Below, piece after piece: positions 40,703 to 48,953 of a stretch of DNA of 64,000 nucleotides. The position numbers and the translations under genes are program-made. Below the pieces are notes generated by a model, which had not been told where the DNA came from, did not search any database, and was given only the letters and a program-made list of their open reading frames with translations. The DNA is from JAIBJN01 sp963842305 (GTDB lineage Bacteria > Actinomycetota > Thermoleophilia > Gaiellales > Gaiellaceae): positions 372,001 to 436,000 of the forward strand of contig CAWJFW010000003.1 in NCBI GenBank assembly GCA_963842305.1, read 5' to 3'. Position 1 is the stretch's first letter. Each line of letters starts with the position of its first letter.

Positions 40703-42127
40703 GTGACCGTGTTCGCTGGCGTCGAGCGCCTGCTCGGCAGCTCCCCTTTTAGGCGCCGCGCCGTCGGCATCGCGCTCTGTGTGGTGGCTCTGGCGCTCAC
40801 GACGGGCGCCATTTACGTCTGCAAGACCTTCGTGCCCGTCCTCAGCCTGAGCGTGCTCTACCTCCTTGCAGTGCTCCCGGTCGCGGTCCTGCTCGGTCGC
40901 GCCTACGCGATCGGGGTCGCCGTGGCGAGCGCTGCGCTCTTCAACTTCCTCTTTCTCCCGCCGCTCTACACGCTGCGGCTCTCGAACGGCGAGCACTGGT
41001 TCGCCCTCCTCGTCTATCTCGTCGTCGGCGTCGTCGCAAGCGACCTCGCGGCGAGATCGCGCGAGCGAACGGCTGAGGCGGAACAACGAGGGCGTGAGGA
41101 GGCCCTCCTCGCCCAGATGGCGACGGCATTTCTGCAGACCGAGAGCGCGACGGCCGAACTCGAGCGGTTCATGCCGGCGATTTCCGAGGTTCTTCACGCC
41201 GAGCGCGCGCGCATCGTTCTCGGGCCGTCGAAGGAGCCTCCACCGGGCGAGTCGCCGCTCGAGCTGACCGCGGGCAGCCGTCGGCTCGGCACGCTCTACC
41301 TCCGCGAAGGCGCGGGCTCGAGCCTGGCGATCCGGCGCCGCTTCCTCCCCGCGCTCGCCTCGCTGGTTGCAGTCGCGGTCGATCGCGAACGCCTCGCCCG
41401 GGAGGCGGTCGAGGCCGAGGCGCTCCGCCGGAGCGACACGATCAAGACGGCCGTCCTTCAGGCTGTGAGCCACGATCTGCGCTCGCCGCTAACCGCCATC
41501 AAGGTTGCCGCGGACAGCCTTGCGAATCCGGCGCTCGCTCTCGACGAGAAGGACCGCGCAGAACTGCTCGAGGCCGTGCAGGTCGAGGTCGATCGTCTCG
41601 AGCGTGTGGTCGGGAACCTGCTCGACCTCTCGCGTCTCCAGGCCGGTGCGGCGGAACCGAACCGCGAGCTCTGGGCGCTCGACGAGCTCATCGCACAGGC
41701 GCTTGAGCAACTCGGTGCGGAGGCGAGCGGACGGGTCGAGCTCAATCTTCCGGAGGAGATCCCTGTCGTCAGCGTCGACGCCATCCAGATCGAGCGCGTT
41801 CTCGACAACCTGTTCGAGAACTCGCTGAAGTTCTCGCCCGCCGACGAGACCATCCATGTCCGGGTGACGACCACGCGGAGCGAGGTCCTGGTGCGCGTCG
41901 TCGATCGCGGACGCGGCATTCCCGAAGCCGAGCTCGAGCGCATCTTCGAGCCCTTCCTCGGCTCCTCGGCGGACGAGCGAGGCGGCACTGGGCTTGGGCT
42001 CGCAATCGCGAAGGGATTCGCCGAAGGAAACGGGGGTCGTCTCTGGGCCGAGTCTCGCCGCGGGCAGGGTGCGTCGTTCGTGCTCGCCCTCCCGCTCGTC
42101 GAAACCGCGGTCGGAGCGAGGCCTTGA
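40703..42127 (+). CDS. kdpD: KdpD histidine-kinase half (membrane plus catalytic domains)
   Basis: This corresponds to the C-terminal half of E. coli KdpD. Four closely spaced helices (about 20-110, DUF4118) are followed by a GAF-like domain (about 135-235), HisKA with H257 in VSHDLRSPLTAIK and the ATPase domain with FENSLKF, DRGRGIP and GGTGLGLAIAKGF. It has 474 residues and lacks the N-terminal KdpD/USP sensor domains, which are encoded separately at 47444. The stop overlaps the kdpE start (TTGA). It probably senses K+ limitation together with the separate half. Confidence 0.92.
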   Translation: MTVFAGVERLLGSSPFRRRAVGIALCVVALALTTGAIYVCKTFVPVLSLSVLYLLAVLPVAVLLGRAYAIGVAVASAALFNFLFLPPLYTLRLSNGEHWFALLVYLVVGVVASDLAARSRERTAEAEQRGREEALLAQMATAFLQTESATAELERFMPAISEVLHAERARIVLGPSKEPPPGESPLELTAGSRRLGTLYLREGAGSSLAIRRRFLPALASLVAVAVDRERLAREAVEAEALRRSDTIKTAVLQAVSHDLRSPLTAIKVAADSLANPALALDEKDRAELLEAVQVEVDRLERVVGNLLDLSRLQAGAAEPNRELWALDELIAQALEQLGAEASGRVELNLPEEIPVVSVDAIQIERVLDNLFENSLKFSPADETIHVRVTTTRSEVLVRVVDRGRGIPEAELERIFEPFLGSSADERGGTGLGLAIAKGFAEGNGGRLWAESRRGQGASFVLALPLVETAVGARP

Positions 42128-42813
42128 GTGCCCCGCGCGTGCTCGTCGTGGACGACGAGCCGCAGATCCTCCGAGCTCTTCAGACCACGCTCCGAGGCGC
42201 GGGCTACCAGGTCGATTCCGCGGCAACCGCCGAGGAGGCGCTGACGAAGGCCGCCGTTCAGCCGCCCGAAGCGGTGATCCTCGATCTCGTATTGCCCGAC
42301 CGAAGCGGAGTCGAGGTCTGCCGGGAGCTGCGAGCCTGGTCGAAGGCGCCGATCCTCATCCTCTCGGCGGTGGGGGAGGAGGGCGACAAAGTCGCCGCCC
42401 TGGACGCCGGCGCCGACGACTACGTGACGAAGCCGTTCGGGGTCGACGAGTTGCTTGCGCGCCTCCGCTCGGTGCTGAGGCGGGCCGGGCCCAACGGTGA
42501 CCCGACTGTCAAGGTCGGCGAGCTGGCGATCGACCTCGAGAAACGTGCAGTCCTCCGTGACGGCGAACGAGTCCATCTGACTCCACACGAGTTCGGGATG
42601 CTGAGTCTGTTCGCGCGCAACGAGGGCAAGCTCCTGACGCACCGCACGATCCTGAGCGAGGTCTGGGGCCCGGCATACCAGGTGGAGTCGCACTACCTCC
42701 ACGTCTACGTGTCGCAGCTCCGACGCAAGATCGAGCGCGACCCCACGCGGCCCCGCTACATCCTCACGGAACCTGGTGCGGGCTATCGCTTCGTCGACCC
42801 GACAGCCTCTTGA
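42124..42813 (+). CDS. kdpE: Response regulator KdpE
   Basis: An OmpR-type regulator of 229 residues. The receiver has DDE at 10-12, phosphoacceptor D54 in VILDLVLPD and Lys in DDYVTKPFGVDE. The winged helix has LTPHEFGMLSLFARNEGKLLTHR and YLHVYVSQLRRKIE, a close KdpE match. The start TTG 42124 overlaps the kinase stop. It likely activates the kdp structural genes that follow after a 67-nt gap up to the leader ORF containing a palindrome. Confidence 0.94.
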   Translation: MSAPRVLVVDDEPQILRALQTTLRGAGYQVDSAATAEEALTKAAVQPPEAVILDLVLPDRSGVEVCRELRAWSKAPILILSAVGEEGDKVAALDAGADDYVTKPFGVDELLARLRSVLRRAGPNGDPTVKVGELAIDLEKRAVLRDGERVHLTPHEFGMLSLFARNEGKLLTHRTILSEVWGPAYQVESHYLHVYVSQLRRKIERDPTRPRYILTEPGAGYRFVDPTAS

Positions 42814-42817
42814 GCGC

Positions 42818-42827
42818 GTCTTAAGAC
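42818..42827. promoter_or_regulatory. Palindrome GTCTTAAGAC, candidate KdpE operator
   Basis: A perfect 10-bp palindrome starts 5 nt after the kdpE stop. Its centre is about 58 bp upstream of the predicted transcription start at 42881, a typical distance for an activator. The KdpE link is inference. Confidence 0.4.
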
Positions 42828-42868
42828 CCGCACGCACGACCTTGAGCCTGCCCTGATCGAGGGCGGCC

Positions 42869-42874
42869 TACGGT
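42869..42874 (+). promoter_or_regulatory. -10 box of the kdp structural operon
   Basis: TACGGT ends 6 nt before ATG 42881. TTGAGC at 42842-42847 is the only -35-like hexamer but is 21 nt away. Confidence 0.45.
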
Positions 42875-42880
42875 GCGGGC

Positions 42881-42913
42881 ATGTCTGCCCTTCTCGCATC
42901 GGGCCTTCGGTGA
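42881..42913 (+). CDS. Putative 10-codon leader peptide of the kdp operon
   Basis: ATG TCT GCC ... CGG TGA encodes MSALLASGLR. The start lies 6 nt after a TACGGT box, the spacing seen at other leaderless starts in the window. The stop TGA (42911-42913) overlaps the next ATG (42913) as TGATG, so translation could pass to the following small ORF by reinitiation. A regulatory role is speculative; chance cannot be excluded for 10 codons. Confidence 0.42.
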   Translation: MSALLASGLR

Positions 42914-42996
42914 TGTACGACCTGGCCTCGCTCGCGATCGCTGCTGCGTGCCTGCTGGCGGCCTTCGCGTTCATCTACCTCCTGGATCGAGTCTGA
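42913..42996 (+). CDS. 27-residue single-helix membrane protein preceding kdpF
   Basis: The peptide is almost entirely one membrane helix with a charged ending LLDRV. It is coupled on both sides by TGATG overlaps: to the leader ORF upstream and to kdpF downstream. Similar tiny ORFs precede kdpF in some other bacteria, from memory, suggesting a second small accessory subunit of the Kdp pump. Codon use fits the neighbours. No function is established. Confidence 0.6.
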   Translation: MYDLASLAIAAACLLAAFAFIYLLDRV

Positions 42997-43085
42997 TGTC
43001 TGCCGCCCAGGCATTCGGACTAGCGATCTCGATAGCCGTGTTCGTCTACCTCTGCTACGCCCTCTTCCGCGGGGAGAAGCTCTAG
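42996..43085 (+). CDS. kdpF: Potassium-transporting ATPase small subunit KdpF
   Basis: A 29-residue single-span protein with helix AFGLAISIAVFVYLCYALF and the conserved C-terminal GEKL/PERF-like end. KdpF stabilises the KdpFABC complex. ATG 42996 overlaps the previous stop, and kdpA GTG follows immediately after TAG 43083-43085 with no gap. Confidence 0.85.
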   Translation: MSAAQAFGLAISIAVFVYLCYALFRGEKL

Positions 43086-44795
43086 GTGCAGGCGGTCTCG
43101 ATCGCCCAGCTCGTCTTCTACGCGATCGCCCTCGTCGCGCTCGGGCTGCCGCTCGGCCTCTTCATGGCCCGCGTGTACTCGGCCGAAGGAGGGGTATTCA
43201 CGCGCCGACTCGGGCTAGGAGCGCTGGAGCGTGGCTTCTACCGGATCGTCCGTACCGACCCCGCGAGGGAACAGGACTGGAAGAGCTACGCCAAGACGGT
43301 CGTCATCTTCACCGCCGTCTTCTCGCTCCTCCTCTATGCGCTCCTCCGGTTGCAGAGCCATCTCTTCCTCAACCCAGACGGCCTGCCCGCTGTCCCGTCG
43401 CACATCTCGCTGAATACGACCGCGAGCTTCGTGACGAACACGAACTGGCAGTACTACGGCGGCGAGACCACGATGTCGTACCTGAGCCAGATGGCGGGGC
43501 TCGCGGTGCAGAACTTCGTCTCCGCCGCAGTCGGCATGGCCGTCCTCGTGGCCGTCCTCCGCGGCTTCACGCGCCGGTCGTCGAAGACGCTGGGGAACTT
43601 CTGGCAGGACCTCTACCGCTCGCTCGTGTACATCCTCCTGCCGCTCTCGGTCGTGCTGGCCGTCGCGCTGATCTCCCAGGGCGTGCCGCAGACCTTCGAC
43701 GCCGCCGCCACCGCGACGACTCTCGAGGGCGCGGATCAGTCGATCGCGCGCGGGCCGGTGGCATCCCAGATCGCCATCAAGCAGCTGGGGACGAACGGCG
43801 GCGGCTTCTACAACTCGAACTCGGCCGTCCCCTTCGAGAACCCGAACGGCTTCACGAACTTCCTCGAGATGCTCTCGATTCTCCTCATCCCGGCCGGTCT
43901 CGTCTTCATGTTCGGGAAGCTGGTCGGGGCGCGGAAGCAGGGCTACGCGGTCTTCGCCGCCATGTTCGCGATGTTCGCGATCGGCGTGGCGGTGATCACG
44001 CCGCTCGAGCAGCACGGATCGCAGGTGCTCCAGGCGTCAGGCGTCGACCTTGCCGCGGGCGACGACCAGAGCGGCGGGAACATGGCCGACAAGGAGGTGC
44101 GTTTCGGGATCGCCAACACGTCCCTCTGGGCGGTGGCGACGACGAACGCCTCCAACGGGTCCGTCAGCGGCGGGCACGACGCCCTCACTGCCGGGGGCGG
44201 AGCTGTGCCCGTCGTGAACATGTTTACGGGCGAGGTCATCTTCGGCGGGGTCGGCTCCGGCCTCTACGGGATGGTCTTCTACATCGTCATCGCCGTCTTC
44301 GTGGCCGGTCTGATGGTCGGCCGCACGCCGGAGTACCTGGGGAAGAAGATCGAAGCGCGGGAGATCAAGATCGCCGCCGTCGGCGCGCTCTTCGTCCCCA
44401 CGATGGTCCTCATCCTGGTGGCCGTCTCCGTCGTCACCGACGTCGGCCTCGCCTCCATCTTCAACCCCGGCGCCCACGGGTTCTCCGAGGCCTTCTACGC
44501 CTATGACTCGCAGTCGAACAACAACGGCAGCGCCTTCGCCGGCTACGGTGCCACGGACTTCTCCACCCGGTTGGGCACCGTGGCCCTGTATCTGGGTCGC
44601 TTCGCCCCGCTGATCGCCGGGCTCGCGCTCGCGGGCTCGCTCGCTGGGAAGAAGATCGTGCCCGCCTCGGCCGGCACCTTCCGCACCGATGGGCCGACCT
44701 TCTCGGTCCTCCTCGTGGCCGTCATCCTCCTGACCGCGGGCCTGATGATCTTCCCGGCGCTCGCCCTCGGCCCGCTCGTGGAGGCGCTCTCCTGA
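43086..44795 (+). CDS. kdpA: Potassium-transporting ATPase subunit KdpA
   Basis: The channel-like K+-selective subunit of the high-affinity Kdp pump, 569 residues with ten or so helices. Four degenerate selectivity-filter motifs are visible, among them SFVTNTNWQYYGGE and KQLGTNGGGFYNSNSAVPFENP. NNNGSAFAGYG near residue 478 is another. GTG 43086 directly follows kdpF. The stop overlaps kdpC by one base (TGATG). Confidence 0.96.
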   Translation: MQAVSIAQLVFYAIALVALGLPLGLFMARVYSAEGGVFTRRLGLGALERGFYRIVRTDPAREQDWKSYAKTVVIFTAVFSLLLYALLRLQSHLFLNPDGLPAVPSHISLNTTASFVTNTNWQYYGGETTMSYLSQMAGLAVQNFVSAAVGMAVLVAVLRGFTRRSSKTLGNFWQDLYRSLVYILLPLSVVLAVALISQGVPQTFDAAATATTLEGADQSIARGPVASQIAIKQLGTNGGGFYNSNSAVPFENPNGFTNFLEMLSILLIPAGLVFMFGKLVGARKQGYAVFAAMFAMFAIGVAVITPLEQHGSQVLQASGVDLAAGDDQSGGNMADKEVRFGIANTSLWAVATTNASNGSVSGGHDALTAGGGAVPVVNMFTGEVIFGGVGSGLYGMVFYIVIAVFVAGLMVGRTPEYLGKKIEAREIKIAAVGALFVPTMVLILVAVSVVTDVGLASIFNPGAHGFSEAFYAYDSQSNNNGSAFAGYGATDFSTRLGTVALYLGRFAPLIAGLALAGSLAGKKIVPASAGTFRTDGPTFSVLLVAVILLTAGLMIFPALALGPLVEALS

Positions 44796-45376
44796 TGCGG
44801 GCGCTCGTCTCGTGTTTCATCGCGGCAATCCTCTTCACGGCCGTCTTCGGCTTCGCCTACCCAGCGCTCATGACCGGCTTCGCCCAGGTCGCGTTCCCCG
44901 AGAAGGCCGACGGCAGCCTGATCGAGCGCGACGGGCAGGTAGTCGGCTCGCGGCTCGCCGCGCAGGCGTTCACCGCGCCTGAGTACTTCTATCCAAGGCC
45001 ATCCGCCGTGGACTACAACGCAGCGGGAACGAGCTTCGCCAACCTCGGACCGACGAACCCCGACCTCGCCGCCGCGGTCGACGAGCAGGCGCAGGCGATC
45101 CTCGAGCTCGAGGGCCCGTACAACCCCGGCCTCGAGATCGGCGGCATTCCTGTGGACGCGGTCACGACGTCCGGCTCGGGCATCGATCCGCACATCTCGC
45201 CGGCATACGCGCAGCTCCAGGCCGCGCGCATTGCCGAGGTTCGCGGGCTCCCGCTCGAGCGCGTCCAGGAGCTGATCGACGACGCCACGGACAACCGCTT
45301 CATCGGCTTCTTCGGCGAGCCCGGCGTGAACGTGCTCGAGCTGAACCTCTCGCTGGACGAGGAGAGCGCACGATGA
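44795..45376 (+). CDS. kdpC: Potassium-transporting ATPase subunit KdpC
   Basis: KdpC is a single-span subunit thought to act as a catalytic chaperone for ATP binding by KdpB. The protein has 193 residues with one helix (about 5-28). AFTAPEYFYPRPSAVDYNAAGT, TTSGSGIDPHISPAYAQLQ and ARIAEVRGL are family signatures. It lies between kdpA and kdpB rather than after kdpB. It overlaps kdpB by 4 nt. Confidence 0.95.
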   Translation: MRALVSCFIAAILFTAVFGFAYPALMTGFAQVAFPEKADGSLIERDGQVVGSRLAAQAFTAPEYFYPRPSAVDYNAAGTSFANLGPTNPDLAAAVDEQAQAILELEGPYNPGLEIGGIPVDAVTTSGSGIDPHISPAYAQLQAARIAEVRGLPLERVQELIDDATDNRFIGFFGEPGVNVLELNLSLDEESAR

Positions 45377-47433
45377 CCACCCGCACCGAGAGCCTCTTCA
45401 CGCGCGAGATCGTCGTCGGCGCGATCGCGGATTCATTCAGGAAGCTCGACCCTCGCACCCAGTTCCACAACCCGGTCATCTTCATCGTCTGGCTGGGCAG
45501 CATCATCGTCTCGGGGATCTTCGTGATCGATGCCGTCCGCGGAGATGCGGGGCAGGAGCCGCTCTGGTTCACCGGCATGCTCGCCTTCTGGCTCTGGCTC
45601 ACGGTGCTCTTCGCCAATTTCGCCGAGGCGATGGCCGAAGGGCGCGGCAAAGCGCAGGCCAAGGCGCTGCGCGCGACGCGAACGACGACGGTCGCCCGCC
45701 GACAGCTTCCGAGTGGAGGCGTCGAGGACGTGCCCGCTCCCGAGCTCAGCCCAGGCGATCTCGTCGTCGTCCTGGCCGGCGAGGTGATTCCCGCAGACGG
45801 GGAGATCGTCGAGGGCGTCGGCTCCGTGGACGAGTCGGCGATCACCGGCGAGTCCGCACCTGTCATTCGCGAGGCCGGCGGCGACCGCTCGGGCGTCACC
45901 GGCGGCACGCGGCTGCTCTCCGACCGCCTCGTGATCGAGGTCACGCAGGAGCCCGGGCACTCCTTCCTGGACCGCATGATCGCTCTGGTCGAGGGGGCCG
46001 AACGCCGCAAGACGCCCAACGAGGTCGCGCTGAACATCCTGCTCGCCGGCCTCACCATCACCTTCCTCGCCGCCACCGTGACGCTCTACCCGTACGCTCT
46101 CTTCGCGGGCACCAAAATCTCCATGCCGGTGCTCATCGCGCTCCTTGTGGCGCTGATCCCGACGACGATCGGAGGACTCCTTTCGGCGATCGGGATCGCC
46201 GGAATGGACCGCCTCGTCCGGCGGAACGTCCTCGCCATGTCAGGCCGCGCGGTCGAGGCGGCAGGCGACGTCGACGTCCTCCTCCTCGACAAGACGGGCA
46301 CGATCACGCTCGGCAACAGGCAGGCAAGCGAACTGATCCCGGCAGACGGCGTCGACGAACTCGAGCTCGCGGACACTGCCCAGCTCGCATCCCTGGCCGA
46401 TGAGACCCCCGAGGGCCGCTCGATCGTCGTTCTCGCCAAGCAGCACGGAATCCGCGAGCGAACGCTCACCGAGGTCGAGGCGGAGTTCATCCCCTTCAGC
46501 GCGACGACGCGCATGAGCGGGGTCGACCTCGACGGGCATCAGATCCGCAAGGGCGCGCCGGACGCCGTCAAGGCGTTCGTCGATGCGAACGGCGGGCGCA
46601 TTCCCACGGAGCTCGACGCCGCCGTCCAGCGCATCGCGGAGGACGGTGGCACACCGCTGCTCGTCGCCCGAGACAACTGGGCGCTCGGCGCGGTCTATCT
46701 GAAGGACATCGTCAAGGGCGGCATGGAGGAGCGTTTCGTCGAGCTCCGCCGCATGGGCATTCGCTCGATCATGATCACCGGCGACAACCCGGTGACGGCC
46801 GCTGTCATCGCCAACGAGTCCGGCGTCGACGACTTCCTTGCGGAGGCGACGCCGGAGCGGAAGATGGAGCTGATCAAGGACGAGCAGGCCAAAGGGCGGC
46901 TCGTGGCGATGACCGGCGACGGCACGAACGACGCGCCTGCGCTCGCCCAGTCGGACGTCGGCGTGGCCATGAACACCGGCACCCAGGCCGCGAAGGAGGC
47001 CGGCAACATGGTCGACCTCGACTCGAACCCGACGAAGCTGATCGAGATCGTCGAGGTGGCGAAGCAGCAGCTGATCACACGCGGCTCGCTCACGACCTTC
47101 TCGATCGCCAACGACGTCGCCAAGTACTTCGCCATCATCCCGGCGATCTTCGCGGCCACATATGCAGTCAGCGGGGATTCAGGACCGCTCGACACGCTGA
47201 ACGTCATGGACCTCGGCACGCCGGAGAGCGCAATCCTTTCGGCCATCATCTTCAACGCGCTCGTCATCCCGGCGCTCGTACCTCTCGCGCTCCACGGCGT
47301 CCGCTACCGCGCGATCGGGGCGACGGCCCTCCTGCGCCGGAACCTCCTCCTCTACGGGCTCGGCGGCGTGATCCTGCCGTTCATCGGGATCAAGCTGATC
47401 GACCTCGTAGTGCACAACCTCCTCGGCGCGTAG
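45373..47433 (+). CDS. kdpB: Potassium-transporting P-type ATPase subunit KdpB
   Basis: The ATP-hydrolysing P-type subunit, 686 residues. The phosphorylated Asp is D306 in LLLDKTGTITLGN, the actuator motif is TGESAPVIREAGGD and the hinge motif is TGDGTNDAPALAQSDVGVAMN. The nucleotide domain has FSATTRMSGVD and KGAPDAV. ATG 45373 overlaps the kdpC stop. Its stop TAG (47431-47433) is also the start of a TAGATT box before the next gene. Confidence 0.97.
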   Translation: MTTRTESLFTREIVVGAIADSFRKLDPRTQFHNPVIFIVWLGSIIVSGIFVIDAVRGDAGQEPLWFTGMLAFWLWLTVLFANFAEAMAEGRGKAQAKALRATRTTTVARRQLPSGGVEDVPAPELSPGDLVVVLAGEVIPADGEIVEGVGSVDESAITGESAPVIREAGGDRSGVTGGTRLLSDRLVIEVTQEPGHSFLDRMIALVEGAERRKTPNEVALNILLAGLTITFLAATVTLYPYALFAGTKISMPVLIALLVALIPTTIGGLLSAIGIAGMDRLVRRNVLAMSGRAVEAAGDVDVLLLDKTGTITLGNRQASELIPADGVDELELADTAQLASLADETPEGRSIVVLAKQHGIRERTLTEVEAEFIPFSATTRMSGVDLDGHQIRKGAPDAVKAFVDANGGRIPTELDAAVQRIAEDGGTPLLVARDNWALGAVYLKDIVKGGMEERFVELRRMGIRSIMITGDNPVTAAVIANESGVDDFLAEATPERKMELIKDEQAKGRLVAMTGDGTNDAPALAQSDVGVAMNTGTQAAKEAGNMVDLDSNPTKLIEIVEVAKQQLITRGSLTTFSIANDVAKYFAIIPAIFAATYAVSGDSGPLDTLNVMDLGTPESAILSAIIFNALVIPALVPLALHGVRYRAIGATALLRRNLLLYGLGGVILPFIGIKLIDLVVHNLLGA

Positions 47434-47436
47434 ATT
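47431..47436 (+). promoter_or_regulatory. -10 box of the separate kdpD sensor gene, sharing the kdpB stop
   Basis: TAGATT ends 7 nt before GTG 47444 and includes the kdpB stop codon, so the sensor gene may have its own leaderless transcript. Confidence 0.4.
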
Positions 47437-47443
47437 CCGGAGG

Positions 47444-48541
47444 GTGCGCGGGCGCTACCGCATCCTCCTCGGAGCCACGGCCGGGGTCGGCAAGACCTTC
47501 CGGATGCTCCACGAGGGGCAGCAGGCGAAGTCCGAGGGGACCGACGTCATCATCGGCTACCTCGAGCCGCACGACCGCCCGGAGACGGTGGCCCAGTCCG
47601 AAGGGCTCGAGGCGGTGCCGCGGCTGCAGGTCGAGCGCGGGGGTCTCATGCTGGAGGAGCTCGACCCTGACGCGGTCATCAGGCGCGCTCCCCAGCTGGC
47701 CCTCGTCGACGAGCTGGCGCACACGAACGCGCCGGGGTCAAAGAACGCGAAGCGCTACGAGGATATCGACGAGATCCTCGACGCAGGCATCGACGTCATC
47801 TCGACAGTCAACGTCCAGCACCTCGAGAGCCTCAACGACCTCGTCTTCGAGCTCACGGGCATCCGCGTCCGCGAGACCTTCCCCGACCGCGTGCTCGACC
47901 AGGCCGACCAGGTGGTGCTCGTCGATTTGACGCCGGAGGAGCTCCAGCTCCGCCTGCGCGCGGGGAAGGTGTATCCGGGCCGCGAGGTCGAGCGGGCGCT
48001 CATGAACTTCTTCAAGCACGAGAACCTCGCCGCCCTCCGCGAGCTCGCGCTGCGCGAGGTGGCGGAAGACGTGGAGGCGCGCCGTCATCCGACCGCACTC
48101 GACCCGACGGGCGAGAAGCCCGTCGCCGAGCGGATCCTCGCCCTGATCACGCCGCAGGAGCGCTCGCAGCGCCTACTCCGGCGAGCGTGGCGCTCTTCGC
48201 AGCGGCTCCAGGCCGAGCTCGACATCCTCTGGATCCGGCGCCCGGGCCAGCAGCTCGACGAGCGCGAGGTGTCGGAGCTCGCGGCTCTACGGCGGCTGGC
48301 TGTCGTCCTCGGCGGCCACTTCCTCGAGGAGGAAGCGGAAGACCTCGTCACCACGGTGCGCTCAGTTGCCGCCGATCGGGGGACGACCTACCTCTTCCTC
48401 GGAACGCCGGACAGCCGCCGCCGGGAGGAGGTGCTCAAGGGCTCCCTCGTGATGCGGCTTGTTCGGGCGCTGCCGGGTATCGACGTCCGGATCGTCGCCG
48501 ACCCTGCGCGGCGCGACGAGCTCGCATCGGGCGGGCGTTGA
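47444..48541 (+). CDS. kdpD: KdpD N-terminal sensor half (KdpD plus USP domains)
   Basis: The 365-residue cytosolic protein matches the first half of KdpD. The KdpD domain (1-210) has Walker A GATAGVGKT (10-18), ALVDELAHTNAPGSKNAKRYED and VQHLESLNDLV. A universal-stress-protein-like domain follows (about 225-360). No membrane or kinase domain is present; these are in the gene at 40703. The two halves flank kdpE-F-A-C-B. Presumably they assemble into a functional sensor, with this half binding nucleotide such as ATP or c-di-AMP; that is inference from the family. Confidence 0.9.
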   Translation: MRGRYRILLGATAGVGKTFRMLHEGQQAKSEGTDVIIGYLEPHDRPETVAQSEGLEAVPRLQVERGGLMLEELDPDAVIRRAPQLALVDELAHTNAPGSKNAKRYEDIDEILDAGIDVISTVNVQHLESLNDLVFELTGIRVRETFPDRVLDQADQVVLVDLTPEELQLRLRAGKVYPGREVERALMNFFKHENLAALRELALREVAEDVEARRHPTALDPTGEKPVAERILALITPQERSQRLLRRAWRSSQRLQAELDILWIRRPGQQLDEREVSELAALRRLAVVLGGHFLEEEAEDLVTTVRSVAADRGTTYLFLGTPDSRRREEVLKGSLVMRLVRALPGIDVRIVADPARRDELASGGR

Positions 48542-48547
48542 TCAGAG

Positions 48548-48737
48548 CCTCCGAGTGGGCGGCTTCCTCGAACTCCGTCAGCCAGGGCTTGGAGCCACGT
48601 TGGCCATGGATAGAAAGCGGGCTACAGAACGTGCGAACTGGATTCCGGACGATCAATCGGCGGTTCGTTGACGTAAGGCGGACAAGGCGGTTTCTCCTCT
48701 CGGGTTCCAAGAACCGAAGCAAGAAACCTCCGAGTGG
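48548..48737. repeat. 11-bp direct repeat bracketing a non-coding 169-bp stretch, one copy at the tRNA-Phe 3' end
   Basis: CCTCCGAGTGG occurs at 48548-48558 and 48727-48737. The second copy runs into the 3' end of tRNA-Phe (minus strand). The DNA between has no convincing gene. This could be a remnant of tRNA-targeted integration, or chance. Confidence 0.35.
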
Positions 48738-48807
48738 CGAGGGCCGGAATCGAACCGGCGACACCACGGTTTTCAGCCGTGTGCTCTACCAACTGAGCTA
48801 CCTCGCC
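48735..48807 (-). tRNA. tRNA-Phe (anticodon GAA)
   Basis: The 73-nt cloverleaf on the minus strand has acceptor stem GGCGAGG/CCTCGCC, D arm GCTC/GAGC, anticodon arm with loop CTGAAAA (anticodon GAA), T arm GCCGG-TTCGATT-CCGGC and discriminator A. No CCA is encoded. Confidence 0.96.
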
Positions 48808-48953
48808 GCGCGGTGAAGCGCGTTCCAGCGTAGCGGACAGCCTGCCGGGCCGTTCGCCCCGGCGATTCTCGAATTGCGGAGAGGGTGTTACGATCAATTC
48901 AGGACGCGCGGGAAGGGGTGGGCGTCCGAAATCTGCGGAACAGGGAGAGAAAT

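Noticed and set aside
48435..48897. Short open frames across the kdpD sensor 3' end and tRNA-Phe on both strands
   Set aside because: They run through a tRNA and lack motifs, signal sequences or plausible start signals.
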